Under the pieces are notes generated by a model. The model was given only the letters and a program-made list of their open reading frames with translations. It was not told where the DNA came from and ran no database searches. The translations under genes were made by a program, and so were the position numbers. Positions 12,701 through 24,100 of a DNA stretch of 64,000 nt are shown here, piece by piece. This stretch comes from Gnetum montanum (taxonomy: Eukaryota > Streptophyta > Gnetopsida > Gnetales > Gnetaceae): NCBI GenBank assembly GCA_015680685.1, contig MNCI01000811.1, positions 176,381 to 240,380 of the forward strand. The letters are read 5' to 3'. How positions within the stretch are numbered: the stretch's first letter is position 1; every line of letters begins with the position of its first letter.

Positions 12701-14111
12701 GAGAGTGGCAGCCATCATAAAGGCCTCTAGAGCTGTGCGAGTGAGGGCTATCCCTTCGTCCTCAATCAGAGTCCCATCTGGGTTAGTCTTTGGCCTGCAA
12801 ATAAACGCATGTTAAAACCAAAAATTAACATCAAACAACGACCGATGAAGCAAGAAAGTCAACTAGTCTTACCTGGTTATTCTGTACACTGTGCCAAGAG
12901 GATTCTGAAACAGGGTGTACGCGCGGGCAGCTATAAACAAAGTGTTGTTAATATAATCCAACCCTGGTGGCAACAACTCCCACACACGTGTTAACGGACG
13001 TGTTGACTTGGGCCCGTGAGTACTACCATCTTCATCAACAAACGGGCCCTTGTCAATGTCTTCCATGAAGACCACAACACCCTCTGCGGCTCCTGGCAAT
13101 AATGCATCAACTACACTACACGCAGTCACCTCATCAAAAAATGACCACATAACCACCTCGAAGTTGGTTAACAGGAAGGCTAGAAATTCGCCAACGCCTT
13201 CCCTGAACCAGACTCCCTTATTATCCACAATTAGAGCTGGGGGAAGATCGCCATCTTGAATGGGTCCAGCCCACGTCAGAACCCCGACAAGCTCAACCAC
13301 TATGAGGAAACGTTTGCTATCCCTGCAACCAATTGCAATGAAATAAAAGTTTACATCACAGTCAAAAAATAAACTAACTATTTACGCCCAGCATATACGT
13401 TGTGCCCAGCGTATACGCCCACCAAACCACTTCGAAAAACAACTTACGCCCAGCGTAGACGCTATGCCCAGAGCGTATATGCCTGTGACGCACGCTTCAG
13501 CGTATACGTTGTACGAAGCGTGTACGCCGAACAAAACATGATTCGAACGTAGCGTATATGCTGAACTCAGTGTATACGCCGGGCGAACATAAATACGCAA
13601 CATAAACCCAGCGTATACGCTACAAAACTCAGTGTCTACGCTGACGCTCGACCCCCCCACACACAGCATATACGCTGGTAAAACCCTCAGCGTATATGCC
13701 TGAATCCACCGACAACGTCAATAGACTACGCCAAAAAGTAATTAGCATCCTAGAGCAACACGCACAGCGTATACGCTGAACAAACCCTCGGCACATATGT
13801 CGTCGCGCAACACGATTTACGCCAAGAAAATACGCCGGATAACAAACGCCAATAAAATGGATGACAGTCTATGCCGTGCAGTGACGTGGGTGTGCACGCC
13901 AAAGAAACCCTCAAACCCTCTACGCTCGATCGTCTACGCCAAAAGAACCAAAACAATAACAGACAGAGATCAAGGCTTACCCGTAGGGCGTCACGGGCCA
14001 CTTCGACATCTTCGGCCTAGGCAGGCCCTGCAGCATTACCTCCGTCTCTTCGGCGAAGGTTAGGTCAGAACCCTTCTTCCCCTGGCCTTCCACTTCCTTG
14101 CCCTTACCCAT
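9726..14111 (-). CDS. E1 antisense spliced gene: FCP/NIF-like + plant transposon-like domain
   Basis: Eight exons on the minus strand: 14111-13981, 13322-12873, 12794-12532, 12442-11404, 11309-11079, 10989-10795, 10718-9934 and 9820-9726 (about 3.2 kb coding). Donors and acceptors follow GT..AG, and codons split by the first three introns rejoin in frame. Exon 0 starts MGKGKEVEGQGKKG and is basic. Exon 1 resembles the FCP1/NIF HAD phosphatase domain: hydrophobic strand plus VELVGVL (motif I), FEVVMWSFFDE, then NNTLFIAARAYTLFQNPLG (motif III/IV); the Asp residues are absent. Exon 3 has VSQYNTRIKGVMVVFHLLP and FGMLADG, like the VRGV..F..LFGLP signature of the 'putative plant transposon protein' domain. 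Exon 6 holds a charged, possibly coiled-coil stretch. Stops near 12402, 12354 and 11970, a frameshift in exon 3 and breaks near 10140 make this copy probably inactive. Exons 5-7 are less certain. The domain names rest on pattern memory. Confidence 0.65.
13382..13800 (-). repeat. AGCGTATACGC word array inside intron 1 of the E1 antisense gene
   Basis: Intron 1 (13323-13980) carries many copies of CAGCGTATACGCC/GGCGTATACGCTG, the same word as the E1 LTR U3. Similar words (GCGTCTACGCT) continue upstream of the start codon at 14150-14240. In E2, E3 and E4 the same position carries their own element-specific word. Confidence 0.7.
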
Positions 14112-14280
14112 CGCGAAGTGTTCACGTTGACTGTCGAAGTGCACGCTGAGCGACTATCTTCGAGTTTGGCGTCTACGCTGGGTTGTCTGGCGTCTACGCT
14201 TGGGAAGTTTACGCTTACGCTTACACAGGTCGTACCTTACGCTGTCGTTGTTGAAAACAGGAAACAAATGGACCCATCAT

Positions 14281-14290
14281 CCTTTATATA
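14281..14290 (-). promoter_or_regulatory. TATA box of the E1 antisense gene
   Basis: On the minus strand TATATAAAGG stands about 170 nt before the ATG at 14111, with no other ATG-led frame preferred in between. It is as good a match as the LTR TATA boxes. Transcription would start near 14255. Confidence 0.55.
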
Positions 14291-14397
14291 ATGCCTGTTG
14301 ACGCTGACGCTGACGCCGCCGCCACTTACGCCACCATCGCTCCGTTTTTGCCGTTTTGCCTCTATTTTCCTCTCTTTTTTGCCGAAATCTAACCAAA

Positions 14398-14420
14398 AAA
14401 TATATATATATATATATATA
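14398..14420. repeat. TA dinucleotide microsatellite
   Basis: About ten TA repeats following AACCAAAAAA, between the antisense promoter and J2. Confidence 0.9.
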
Positions 14421-14507
14421 ACTATTTCTAAGATTCAATTTGAGACAGTATTACATCCTGGTTCCTCCATGGACCCCGTTTTACACGTTCACTTAATCTA
14501 CAACCCA

Positions 14508-14655
14508 TTGCCCCGGTATGGCCTTAAACTGCCATCTCCTCATCCACTAGTGGCCCGGTATGGCCTTAAATTGCCATTTTCCCCATCCTTGCGTGGCCCG
14601 GTATGGCCTTAAACTGCCACTCACTGCCCGGTAAGGCCTTAAACTAACATGCATC
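14508..14655 (+). repeat. E1 junction array J2
   Basis: Four units about 40 bp apart. Two are perfect: GGCCCGGTATGGCC followed by TTAAACTGCCA or TTAAATTGCCA (14552-14565, 14595-14608). They are flanked by two slightly changed copies. The loop is CGGTAT/TGGTAT, distinct from J1. It lies between the antisense promoter and the RT frame. E3 has the same J2 form at 44765-44835. Confidence 0.8.
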
Positions 14656-14683
14656 CAGGTGCGACGATAATCCACCATGATAC

Positions 14684-17600
14684 ATGTATACACACTTTAA
14701 ATTTCTGAAAGACATGAAACGATCCTTTCTTGCTCACGAAACTCTCGGTTTATTGGCAGGGATGAGCTCAATGGACTGCCAGCACTTAACCGCACCGTTA
14801 ACCATCGACGGACCATATGGCGCCATTACACGAGACTTTGACATAAACTTCATCAACTCAAGTCCACTAATGGATGACGCGGTCATAGCCTCAACACAGC
14901 AAACAACAGACAATTACCAAGGCATGACAAAGTTTCTTGACATAGAAGCTGAAAACATCACTGAAGACCCGTTAGCTGAAACCCCCATTACTATGCCTGA
15001 TGAGGAAGTTAAAATATTAAAATTAAGCATGCTATTACAACCATGCATGGCTCAAGACATTCAGAATATGCTTAGGGAAAACATGAAAGCGTTCGCTTGG
15101 TCTTATACGGACATGCCCAGGCTAGACCCTAGGATTGTCCAACACAACATCATTCTTGATCCAAAACTAAAACCGATAAAACAAAAAGCGCGAAAAGTTA
15201 GACCCGAAGTGGCGTTGGTAGTTTGCAATGAGATTACTAAGCTTTATCAGGCTGGTTTCATTCGGGCTATTGATTATGCCGAGTGGGTGTCAAACATGGT
15301 CATCGTCCCAAAGAAAAACGGAAGCATTCGCTTATGCATCGACTTCTGTGACTTAAACGTAGCAACCATAAAAGATGACTTTCCCCTGCCCAGCATCGAT
15401 CAACTCGTTGATTTGACTGTCGGACATGCCTTATTGTCGTTTATGGATGGCTTCTTGGGATATAACCAAATACGCATCAACCCTGAACACCAACTTCGAA
15501 CTACCTTCATGACACCATGGGGAACCTTTTGCTACACTATGATGTCGTTCGGTCTCAAAAACGCTGGGGCCACATATCAAAGAGCCATGACGTTTATCTT
15601 TAGTGATTATATGTTACAATCACTCAATGATTACGTGGATGACATAGTAGTCAAGTCAAATACAACCGAACAGCATGTACAAGACCTCGACCTAGTCTTA
15701 AAACGTTGTTTAAAATATCAGCTAAGACTTAATCCAAAGAAATGTGTTTTCGGCGTCAAAACAGGCAAGATGCTCGGATTCATAGCCTCTGAAGCAGGGA
15801 TACGAGTAGACCCCAATAAGGTGAAAGCCATTACCAACCTGAAACCACTTGGTAACCTTACCGAACTTCGAGGCCTACAGGGTCGATTACAATTCATTAG
15901 GCGCTTCGTAGAAAATTTAACAGACAAATTAAAACCTATGAACCACCTGTTACGTAAAAATGTCCATTTTAAATGGACCCCGCAGTGCCAGGAAGCCTTC
16001 GAAAATATCAAGACAGCACTCACCCGACTGCCTACGGTTTACCCACCCCTAAATAACAAACCATTTTACATCTACCTTGCCACCTCAGAGTTGTCCATAG
16101 CATCTATGCTCTGCCAGAAACGAGATGACGGAACCGAAGTCCCTGTATACTATTTGAGCCATGCCTTAGTTGCCCATGAAAAGAAGTACAACGACGTGGA
16201 AAGGTCATGCTTAGCTCTAGTCTTTTCTCTAAGAAAATGGCGACATTACCTCTTCCGTAATCAAGTTTATGTAATCTGTAAGGACAATGTATTAAGAGCC
16301 CGATGGAAAGCCATGATAGCCAAGTTTGACCTATACTACGTAGTGCAATCATCAGTCAAAGGTCAAGCCATAGTAAATCAAATGGCCGCATCGCCAATGC
16401 ATGACCAAGCAACCATAGAACCTGAATTCCTGGATGAAAGTATAAGCACAGTAGACACGGTGCCTGATGACTACGATGCCACTTTAAACTTCGACGGAGC
16501 ATCCACCTCTCGAGGAGGAAGTGCGGCCACCATCATCACTTATCCCTCCGGGGAGATCCGACCCTTTGCCTATCGCTTCAATTTTCACTGTACTAAAAAC
16601 ATAGCAGAGTACGAAGGTCTCCTTACAGATCTCACAGCAGCACTGGCTTCAGACATCACACACCTGGTAGTTAGAGGGGATTCACAATTGGTGGTAAACC
16701 AAGTCACGGATGTCTACACGTGTAAAGCTCAACATTTGCAACCATACTATGACTTGGTGAAACACTTAATGAAACAATTCAAAAACGTTGATGTGCAACA
16801 TGTCTCCTGCAACGATAATACCATAGCTGATGCGTTAGCCACACTAGCGTTAAATATATCGCCCGACATGTTTCATGCCTTGCCAAGCTCCGTAATCAGG
16901 TGCGATGGACCAATCATCTCCGAAACATTGCCGATCGCATCTATTAGTACAACACACACGATGGAATGGTATGATGACATAAAAGAGTACCTTCTACGTA
17001 GCGAGGCCCCGCGACATCTAACAAATGCACAAAGGGACGCTGTGCAAAAACATTCTAAGTAATATACCCTGGTAGGGGACACACTATGTCGTAGATCTTA
17101 CGAAGGCGTATTGCTAACATGCGTCACTAGCACGGACGTCCAAACAATTGTCGATCAGGTACATGAGGGACTATGTGGAGGACACATAGCACCAAAAGCC
17201 ATGTCCATGAAAATAAGACGCTTAGGCTACTATTGGCACCACATGGAATACGACTGCTCCTCCAAAGTCAAAACATGTAACATTTGTCAAACACATAGTA
17301 ACTTAATACATGTGCCACCAACCGAGTTGCACACAGCACAGATCACATGGCCTTTTCAGAAGTGGGGATTGGACCTCATCGGCCCGATAACACCCTTGTC
17401 TTCCGCAGGGCATAGTTTCATCATAACCGCGACAGAATACTTTACGAAGTGGGTAGAAGCAGCTCCCCTTCGAAAGACGACTTCTAAACACGTGTGCAAC
17501 TTTATCCTAGAAAACATTGTAACCCGTTTTGGCATTCCCATGACAATCATCATCGACAACAGGCCACAATTTAGTAATGCTGAAACAAAAACCTTTTGCG

Positions 17601-18205
17601 ATAGTCTGGGGATTAAGCATTCGTTTTCTTCCCCTTACTATCCTCAAAGCAATGGGCAAGCATAAGCAATGAACAAGACAATCATAATAATACTTAAGAA
17701 AATGCTAATCCAAAGCAAAAGGAAATGGCACGAACAACTAAAATACGTACTATGGGCATATCGCACTACACACTGGGTGTCCACAGGTAAAACTCCGTAC
17801 AGTCTCGTATATGACTCAGAAGCTGTTTTACCTTTGGAATTACAGGTACCATCGCTAAGGATCACACTCTCCGGACTCCTCGATGACGAGTAAAACAACA
17901 AGCTAAAGCTCATTGACCTCGACTCGGTAGAAGAAGAACGTGCACGCGCACTCGATCAGATCGACTGGTACCAAAGGCAACAACGACAGTGGCATCGGCG
18001 TGACATTAATAAGCGCCCAATCCATGAAGGTGACCTCGTACTCAAAGCTGCTCGGGAACACCCAGACAAATTCTCAACCAATTGGGAAGGGCCTTACATG
18101 GTCCTCAAGGCATTCGATAATGGCGCATTCAAGTTAGCTGACATCGAAGGGAACGAACTCGCTAATCCGACAAATCATTTGTACCTAAAACCATTCTATG
18201 TCTGA
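14684..18205 (+). pseudogene. pol: E1 pol: RT, RNase H, aRNase H, integrase (three point stops)
   Basis: Copies RNA to DNA and integrates it. One frame runs from 14684 (true start perhaps 14760) to TGA 18203, with stops at 17060, 17663 and 17891 and no frameshift. Counted from the ATG at 14684: RT with FCDLNVATIKDDFPLPSID and YVDD at 317-320; RNase H (YIYLATSELSIASMLCQK); aRNase H from LNFDGAS at about 602-606 with AEYEGLL and VRGDSQLVVNQV; integrase zinc region H-x-H/C-x2-C at about 825-870 (KTCNICQTH); first Asp at 897 (GLDLIG) and second at 958 (IIDNRPQF, normally TDNGPQF). The catalytic Glu position 994 is the TAA stop in NGQA*AMNKT, which removes DD35E activity. About 13 residues present in E3 (after KDNVL) are missing here. 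Confidence 0.9.
14757..14759 (+). promoter_or_regulatory. Putative sense-strand 3' splice site before RT
   Basis: CTCTCGGTTTATTGGCAG/GG precedes the first residues shared with E3 (S-x-x-MDS/C, then I-D/N-GP). The matching place in E3 reads GTTTAATTGGTAG/GA (exon from 44654, minus). Ogre elements are known to have an intron between protease and RT; this fits such an intron enclosing J1, the antisense gene and J2. The 5' splice site was not found. Confidence 0.4.
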
Positions 18206-18211
18206 ACACAA

Positions 18212-18600
18212 GCTCAGGTACGTGTAAGTCCTGGAATTACGACTATAAACTAGTACCACAGAGAAGTCCTGGGATCACAACTCTAAACTGATACCACAGC
18301 TCGTCCTGGAATCATGACGATAAACTGATACCACAGAACAGTCCTGGATTATGACTTAAAACTAATACCACAGTGTCCGCAATGACAATAAACTACCATC
18401 CGTCCGGCATGACAGTAAATTGCCGCCGTTACAACCATCAGAGTCCGCTAAGACCATAAATTAGCTTGCCTCTTCATAGTCCGCTAAGACTAAAAACTGG
18501 CAACGTACCATTCGCCACGACGCTAAACAGGCAATGTCCAACGGGTTATGACATAAAACTAACCCACAATAGTCTACCAAGACTATAAACTGGCAAGTTC
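18212..18600 (+). repeat. E1 junction array J3 (about 11 units)
   Basis: Directly after pol. First come four units of AGTCCTGGA-N-GACT..AAACTAGTACCACA form, including CGTCCTGGAATCATGACG (18302-18319). Then TGTCCGCAATGACA (18374-18387), GTCCGGCATGAC, two GTCCGCTAAGAC, TTCGCCACGACG, GGGTTATGACAT and AGTCTACCAAGACT (18571-18584), each followed by a TAAACTGGCA-like tail. The outer stem pair changes (A/T, C/G, T/A) yet stays paired. The order of unit types matches E3 J3. Confidence 0.8.
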
Positions 18601-19456
18601 ACATCCAGCTCGGCAATCCGCCGCCACAATCATCCATTGGCTTCACTGCATCGCTCGTCATCAATACTGCCATCATCTACATATAGGGCCTACCATCCTT
18701 CAACATCTCTGTGTCATCGGCCGCCATATAAGTCTAAGCTCGTCTATTCACTCACGGTTTTCTTGTCTCCTTGGCGTTGTGTTTGCAGGATGACACCCAG
18801 AAGTGTCGTACAAGACAGCACTTCATCACGAGCAGCGAGATAAGACATTGTTTGCAGCATACATAGCAAGACTGAATCAAACTGTTCACCAGTACGTCCC
18901 CATTCCCTGATAAAACTCCCCTATCCATTCACCAAAACACTTTATCCCGACATCCCCTTGACACACTCGGTACATTCGAAACACCGTACTGCTTTAAAGC
19001 AGCCGCAACACGCCACGCAGCACCTGCACACGAGTACAAAAGCAAAGTCAAGTTTACAATTTGCAAAAAAAAAAAAAAGACCTCTGGCACTTCCCATACA
19101 AGCCCCAGGCGAAAAGGCAGTTGTCTCAAAACTAAGTGCTCATGTCCAAAGCGGTCAAACAATATCTAGTTGCATGGCTTTGACTCCCCGCCAACAGGTT
19201 CCCCTTGAACACTAAACATGGGCCCTGCTCTCCCAAAGAATGTAACACATCCTCCCGTGACTTTGGCCTCGCCAACCGGTCCTCTTGACAACTAACCAAG
19301 AGCCTCGTTCTGCTAAAGCATGCACACCGCATGCCTGTACTCCGAGTCTGCTACAACAATGGCTAAGGCACAGATCAGCATGCCACATNTATCGAGTCGC
19401 TTGTGGTGTTTTGCACTTCTTTGTCGATGCCTCTCGGGTCGATTCCTCCAAGCGTC
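18601..19456 (+). other. E1 3' non-coding region
   Basis: No gene is supported. It holds a splice-acceptor-like block at 18756-18788 (pyrimidine-rich, ending TTTGCAG/GATGACAC), conserved in E3 and E2. It also has an A-run at 19065-19078 and a block CTTCCCATACAAGCCCCAGG (19090-19109) that is conserved in E3 near 40140-40159. One unknown base lies at 19389. Confidence 0.5.
18756..18788 (+). promoter_or_regulatory. Conserved acceptor-like block after J3 (E1)
   Basis: GGTTTTCTTGTCTCC.. ending TGTGTTTGCAG/GATGAC. The counterparts are 40612-40643 (minus, E3, ending TTTGTAG/GATGAC) and 25470-25495 (E2, ending TTTGCAAG/AT). An ATG follows within 2 nt in E1 and E3, opening a short frame (17 codons in E1) that is not conserved as protein. 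It could be a 3' splice site of a subgenomic RNA. Confidence 0.4.
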
Positions 19457-19472
19457 AACAAAGAGGGGCCAC
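19457..19472 (+). other. E1 polypurine tract
   Basis: ACAAAGAGGGGCCAC lies directly before the 3' LTR. E2 has the same tract at 26283-26298. E3 has AAAAAAGAGGAGCCAA (reverse, 39686-39702). It primes plus-strand DNA synthesis. Confidence 0.8.
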
Positions 19473-20682
19473 TGAAACACCACAAAATTCGGAGCTTAGT
19501 ACTTGTCCGACCCCAAACAAGACCCCGGAACTCACAAACGACGTCGGTTGCATGATCGTAACACTTAGTTTTTGCTAAGTATATGGGACCAGCGTATACA
19601 CATAGCGTATACGCTCGATGTGTACGCCCAATATTCACTTCAGCGTATACGCCCAGCATTCTAGCGTATACGCCTGGCACTTTAGCGTAGATGCCCAGCT
19701 CTCCGACGTATACGCCCAGGCACTGCAGATGCGCACGCTCGACGACAGGATCCCCAATGACAGCATGAAGATAACACCGAAGAGCAAGGATTGAAGCAAG
19801 TGGCACCCTTCGGCGTATGTGCTCGGCATATACGCCCAGCACCCTGGCGTATACGCTCAGCGTTCAGCGTCTCCACCCAATTCACGCCCAGCATTCCAAC
19901 GTATACGCCGAGCACCCTGGCGTATACGCCCAGCGTTCAGCGTCTCCACCCAATTCACGCCCAGCATTCCAGCGTATACGCCCAGCGTATACGCCCAGCG
20001 TATACGCCCAGCAGTTGTAACATTTTGTATATTTATAAAGTGTATGCACCCGGTAAACGCGCCACGTGTCTCCCATCCCGAGTCTAGCATAACAACCTGT
20101 ATAAAACCCCCATTTTTCCACTTTCGCCGGATGTTTTGCAAAATCCTGAAGCATACCAGAGAACATTTACGCTGCGGAAAAGAGCAGAAAAACTTCTTAT
20201 GCTGAGAATTCTTGCACGCTGCAGATCCAGTCTCTTACGCTCCACCCACTCTGCAAACCGTCCGAGTCACCTATGTGTACGCCAGAGCTTTTCGGCCGCC
20301 TTGTGTTCCCACAACTGCGTTAGACCGGTGCACTGTACTCTGACTCTGTAATTCCATCGTTTCATTCGCTGCAAGTTCTTTTACAGTTTTACGTCAATTT
20401 GGCCCATGCCTCGCTCGTGCTTCGTTTGCATCTGTTTACGTTTTACACTATTTTTGCTTCGTTTACGCCTGCACGCCGTTTACGCATAACCCAGTGTATT
20501 AGCATTTGCCTACGCGCGGGGAAATCCTTGTCTGATCCGTGTGTGGACCACCCAAGGTACTCTGCCTCCGCTGCATTCCAGCACGCCCTCAGGCGTAGGC
20601 AGGGTCTTCTGTACGCGTCCTGCGATCCCGCGGCCTCTGTTTTTTTCCTTCCAGCCGGAGACCGACAATTTCAGGTGGTACA
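19473..20682 (+). repeat. E1 3' LTR (1210 bp)
   Basis: Same ends and TATA box (20100-20106) as the 5' LTR. It is longer because a unit of about 73 bp containing ACCCTGGCGTATACGC (starting 19841 and again 19914) is tandemly duplicated in U3, and one further 24-bp word unit is added. Open frames on both strands at 19635-20205 come from these repeats. Confidence 0.9.
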
Positions 20683-21040
20683 CCATGATCCACCAAGACC
20701 TTAAACTAGCAATTTTAACTTATAGTGTATCCTAGTTATAGTCCGCCATGACCTTAAATTGGCAATTTTAGCATTCATTTACATTTTATACCCAATGATG
20801 GTCTACCAAAACCTTAAACTAACAATGTTAACTTACAAACTTTACATTATTGGTGGTCCACTAAGACCTTAAACTGGCAATTCCAAATTACAACGTTACA
20901 TTGTTACAGTCCGCTAAGACCTTAAATTGGTAGCTTACATTATTACATTGTTACAATCTGCTACAACCTTAAACTGGAAATATTAAAATATAATTTTGTA
21001 TTGTTGTGGTCCGCTAAGACCTTAAACTGGCAATTATGCT
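20683..21040 (+). repeat. E2 junction array J2 (about 7 units)
   Basis: Units such as GGTCCACTAAGACC (20855-20868) and GGTCCGCTAAGACC (21008-21021), each followed by TTAAACTGGCAAT, spaced about 50 bp. Here the outer stem pair is G/C. It lies just before the E2 RT, as J2 does in E1. E1 inserted at or beside its left end. Confidence 0.75.
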
Positions 21041-21149
21041 GCATCGCATGATTACCTTGTGTACATTTTATTGCATGTTACCCTATTAAATAGGTACCAC
21101 TTGACGTTCACTGGTTTGATGATTTTGCAAGAGTGCTTCAAAAATGGCT

Positions 21150-24100
21150 ATACAAGATGATCTCTAGATGCCCCTCATCCTAACAAGACCTCATGGTAGG
21201 CTTACAAGACACTTAAGCTTAGAATCAGTAGACTTGGAATCATCTACTCATGACACTGTAGTGTCCTTGGAAACATCCCTAGATTGGCCCGAACATCTAG
21301 TCCATGCCTTAGACCTAGAGGCTGGTGATGTAACCGAGGACCTCCTCATTGAAAACCCTATAACTACATCTAGAGGTGAGGTGAAAAACTTAAACGTTAG
21401 CTTCCTACTAGAGCCATAGGTGCAAAAAAACATCTTGAAAGTCCTTAATGATAATTTCAAATTGTTCATGTGGTCATACAAAGACATGCCGGGCCTAGAT
21501 CCATGACTCATACAACACAATATTATCTTAGACCCACATGTTAAGCCAGTTAAACAAAAAGCTCGCAATGTTAAACTAGAAATTACCTTGGTTGTAAGTG
21601 ATGAAATCACCAAACTCTATTAGGCTGGTTTCATTCGAGTAGTCGACTACTCAGATTGGGTCTCAAATGTACCTAAGAAAATCGGGAGTATAAGAATTTG
21701 TATATACTTCTAGGACTTAAATAGGGCAACAATTAAGGATGACTTCCTGCTGCCTAGTATTAATCAACTTATCGATACTACAACTGGTCACACCTTACTA
21801 TCCTTCATGGATGGCCTTTTGGGCTATAATCAAATTTGCATTAACCCAAAGCACTAATTGGAAACTACCTTTGTGATCCCTTGGGGAACGTTTTGTTATA
21901 CAATTATGCCCTTTGGGCTAAAAATTTTTGGAGCACTATATCAATGAGCAATGATATACATCTTCAGTGATTACCTCTTAAAAAGGTTGAATGACTATGC
22001 TGATGACATAATAGTTAAGTCTAAGGAAGCTATGGATCATCTTAATGATCTAAATGTAGTTCTCCAACATTGTCATAGGCACGACCTGTGCCTTAACCCT
22101 AGGAAATGTGTTTTCAGGGTTAAAACCATATGCATTCTAAGGTTTTTAGTGTTGGAAATAGGGAGAGGAGTGGACCCTGATAAGGTGAGGGTCATTGTCA
22201 ACCTAGGACCACCTACAAATCTTAAAGAGTTGCATAGGTTGCAAGGTAGAGTACAGTTTATCAAAAGGTTTATCGTGAGGCTGACAGACAAACTACACCC
22301 CATGCAACACCTACTCAAGAAGGGGATCAACTTTGACTACACAGATCAATGTCAACAAGCCTTTGATAACCTAAAGAAAGAGCTTTTGCATCTTCCCACT
22401 ATTTACCCTCCACAGAGGGATAAGTCTTTCTACATCTACCTTGCCACCTCAAACACATCCATTGCCGCACTGCTATGTCAGAAGAGAGATGACTGCTCTG
22501 AAATCCTAGTCTACTACTTGAGTCATGCATTGATAGCACATGAAGTGAAGTACAATGAGGTAAAGAAAAACTATCTTGCCTTAGTGTTTTCTCTTAAAAA
22601 GTGGAGGCATTACTTTTTTTTCAATAAAGTTAACATCATATGCAAAAGCAACATACTTTGGGCTATCACAACTAACTTATATGAGAGTAGTAGAATAGCC
22701 CGATGGAAACCCATAATGGTGGAATTCAATTTACATTATGTGGCATAATAATCAATGAAGGGTCAAGCAATAGCCACACAGCTTATGACTTCACCCATTG
22801 ACGATCAACCAGTAATAGAACCTGAGTTCCCAAATTAGCATGTCAATCCCATAAGTCTTGTACCATCTAATTTTGAGGCTAGTTTACATTTCTATGGTGC
22901 CTCAACCACACGAGGTGGTAGCACCACTGCTATTCTTACATTTTCCTTTGGGGAAATTTGACCCTTCACATATCATTTTTCATTCCTTTACATCAACAAT
23001 ATAGCCGAGTACAGCTCAAGAGCTAAAGATCCAACACTTAGCAATTCGGGGCGATTCACAACTCATTATCAACCAGATCACTGAAGTCTATGCCTACAAA
23101 GCTCCACATTTGCAACCTTATTATGATCTATCCAAGAGTCTACTAAAGTAGTTTACAACATTAGACATTCAACATGTGCCTCGTAACAAGAACACTATAG
23201 CGGATGTGTTAGCCATGTTAGCCTTAAATGTGCCATCGCACATGTTTGCTACTCTACCTACCTCGATAGTGACATGCATCGATCCTATTACTCACACTCC
23301 TCACATTGCATCCGTAGGTGCGGCTCACACCCAAGAGTGGTATGACAACATTAAAACATACCTCCAACATGGCAAGCCCCCACACAGCTTAACATCTACT
23401 CAAAAGGACATAATACGAAAGTAAACATGGCAAGATCTCTTCATAGGAGATAACACCTTATGCAAATACTCCTTTGATGGGATACTACTAGCTTGCGTTA
23501 GTGAGGAAGAAGCATAAAATATTTTTAACGAAGTCCATGAGGAATTGTGCATGGGACACATAGCTCCCAGGGCTATGATAGCAAAAATCAGATGCCTAGG
23601 GTACTACTAGACTTGCATAGAATGTGATTGTCTTGCCATGGTTAGAACATGCGATGTATGTCACTGCCATGCGAATATCATACATGTGTCACCAATCGAA
23701 TTACATACCACAAAAATTACATGACCATTCCAATGTTGGGGACTAGATATCATAGGACCCATCACACCTAAGTCTTCTGTAGGACATAGCTTCATTATCA
23801 CCACAACTGAATACTTCACAAAGAGTGTAGAGGCTATTCCATTGAGAAATACCACATCTCAACAAGTTTGTCACTTTATCTTGGATAAAATAGTAACAAG
23901 GTTTGGTCTTCCCATGACTATTGTGACGAACAACAAGCCATCATTTAGTAGCATGGAAACCAAAACCTTTTGTGACAACCTTGGCATCAAACACTCTTTT
24001 TCATCACCATACTATCCATAGGAAAATGGTAAGGCAGAGGCAACAAACAAAGGCATCATTAACCTTCTAAAAAATATGCTTAGCAGTAGCAAGAGGTGAT

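Larger units (their letters stand above)
3609..20682 (+). mobile_element. E1: complete Tat/Ogre-like LTR retrotransposon, 17.1 kb
   Basis: Both LTRs begin TGAAACAC and end GGTACA, and CCATG flanks the element at 3604-3608 and 20683-20687. Order: LTR, primer site 4760, leader, gag frame 5304-8332, unknown bases (protease expected), J1, antisense gene 14111-9726, J2, pol 14760-18205, J3, polypurine tract, LTR. The LTRs match at about 95% in aligned blocks, so this is the youngest element here. Gag and pol each keep one frame with only point stops. It inserted into the E2 region between antisense gene and pol. Confidence 0.92.

Noticed and set aside
17303-17559. Minus-strand frames inside integrase (also 15718-16352)
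   Set aside because: Shadows of the pol frame; no homology to the true antisense gene.
18637-18843. A 68-codon frame and its E3 counterpart as an extra viral-type gene
   Set aside because: Similarity is limited to the acceptor-like DNA block; the rest differs in frame and sequence, so no conserved protein or envelope-like gene is supported.
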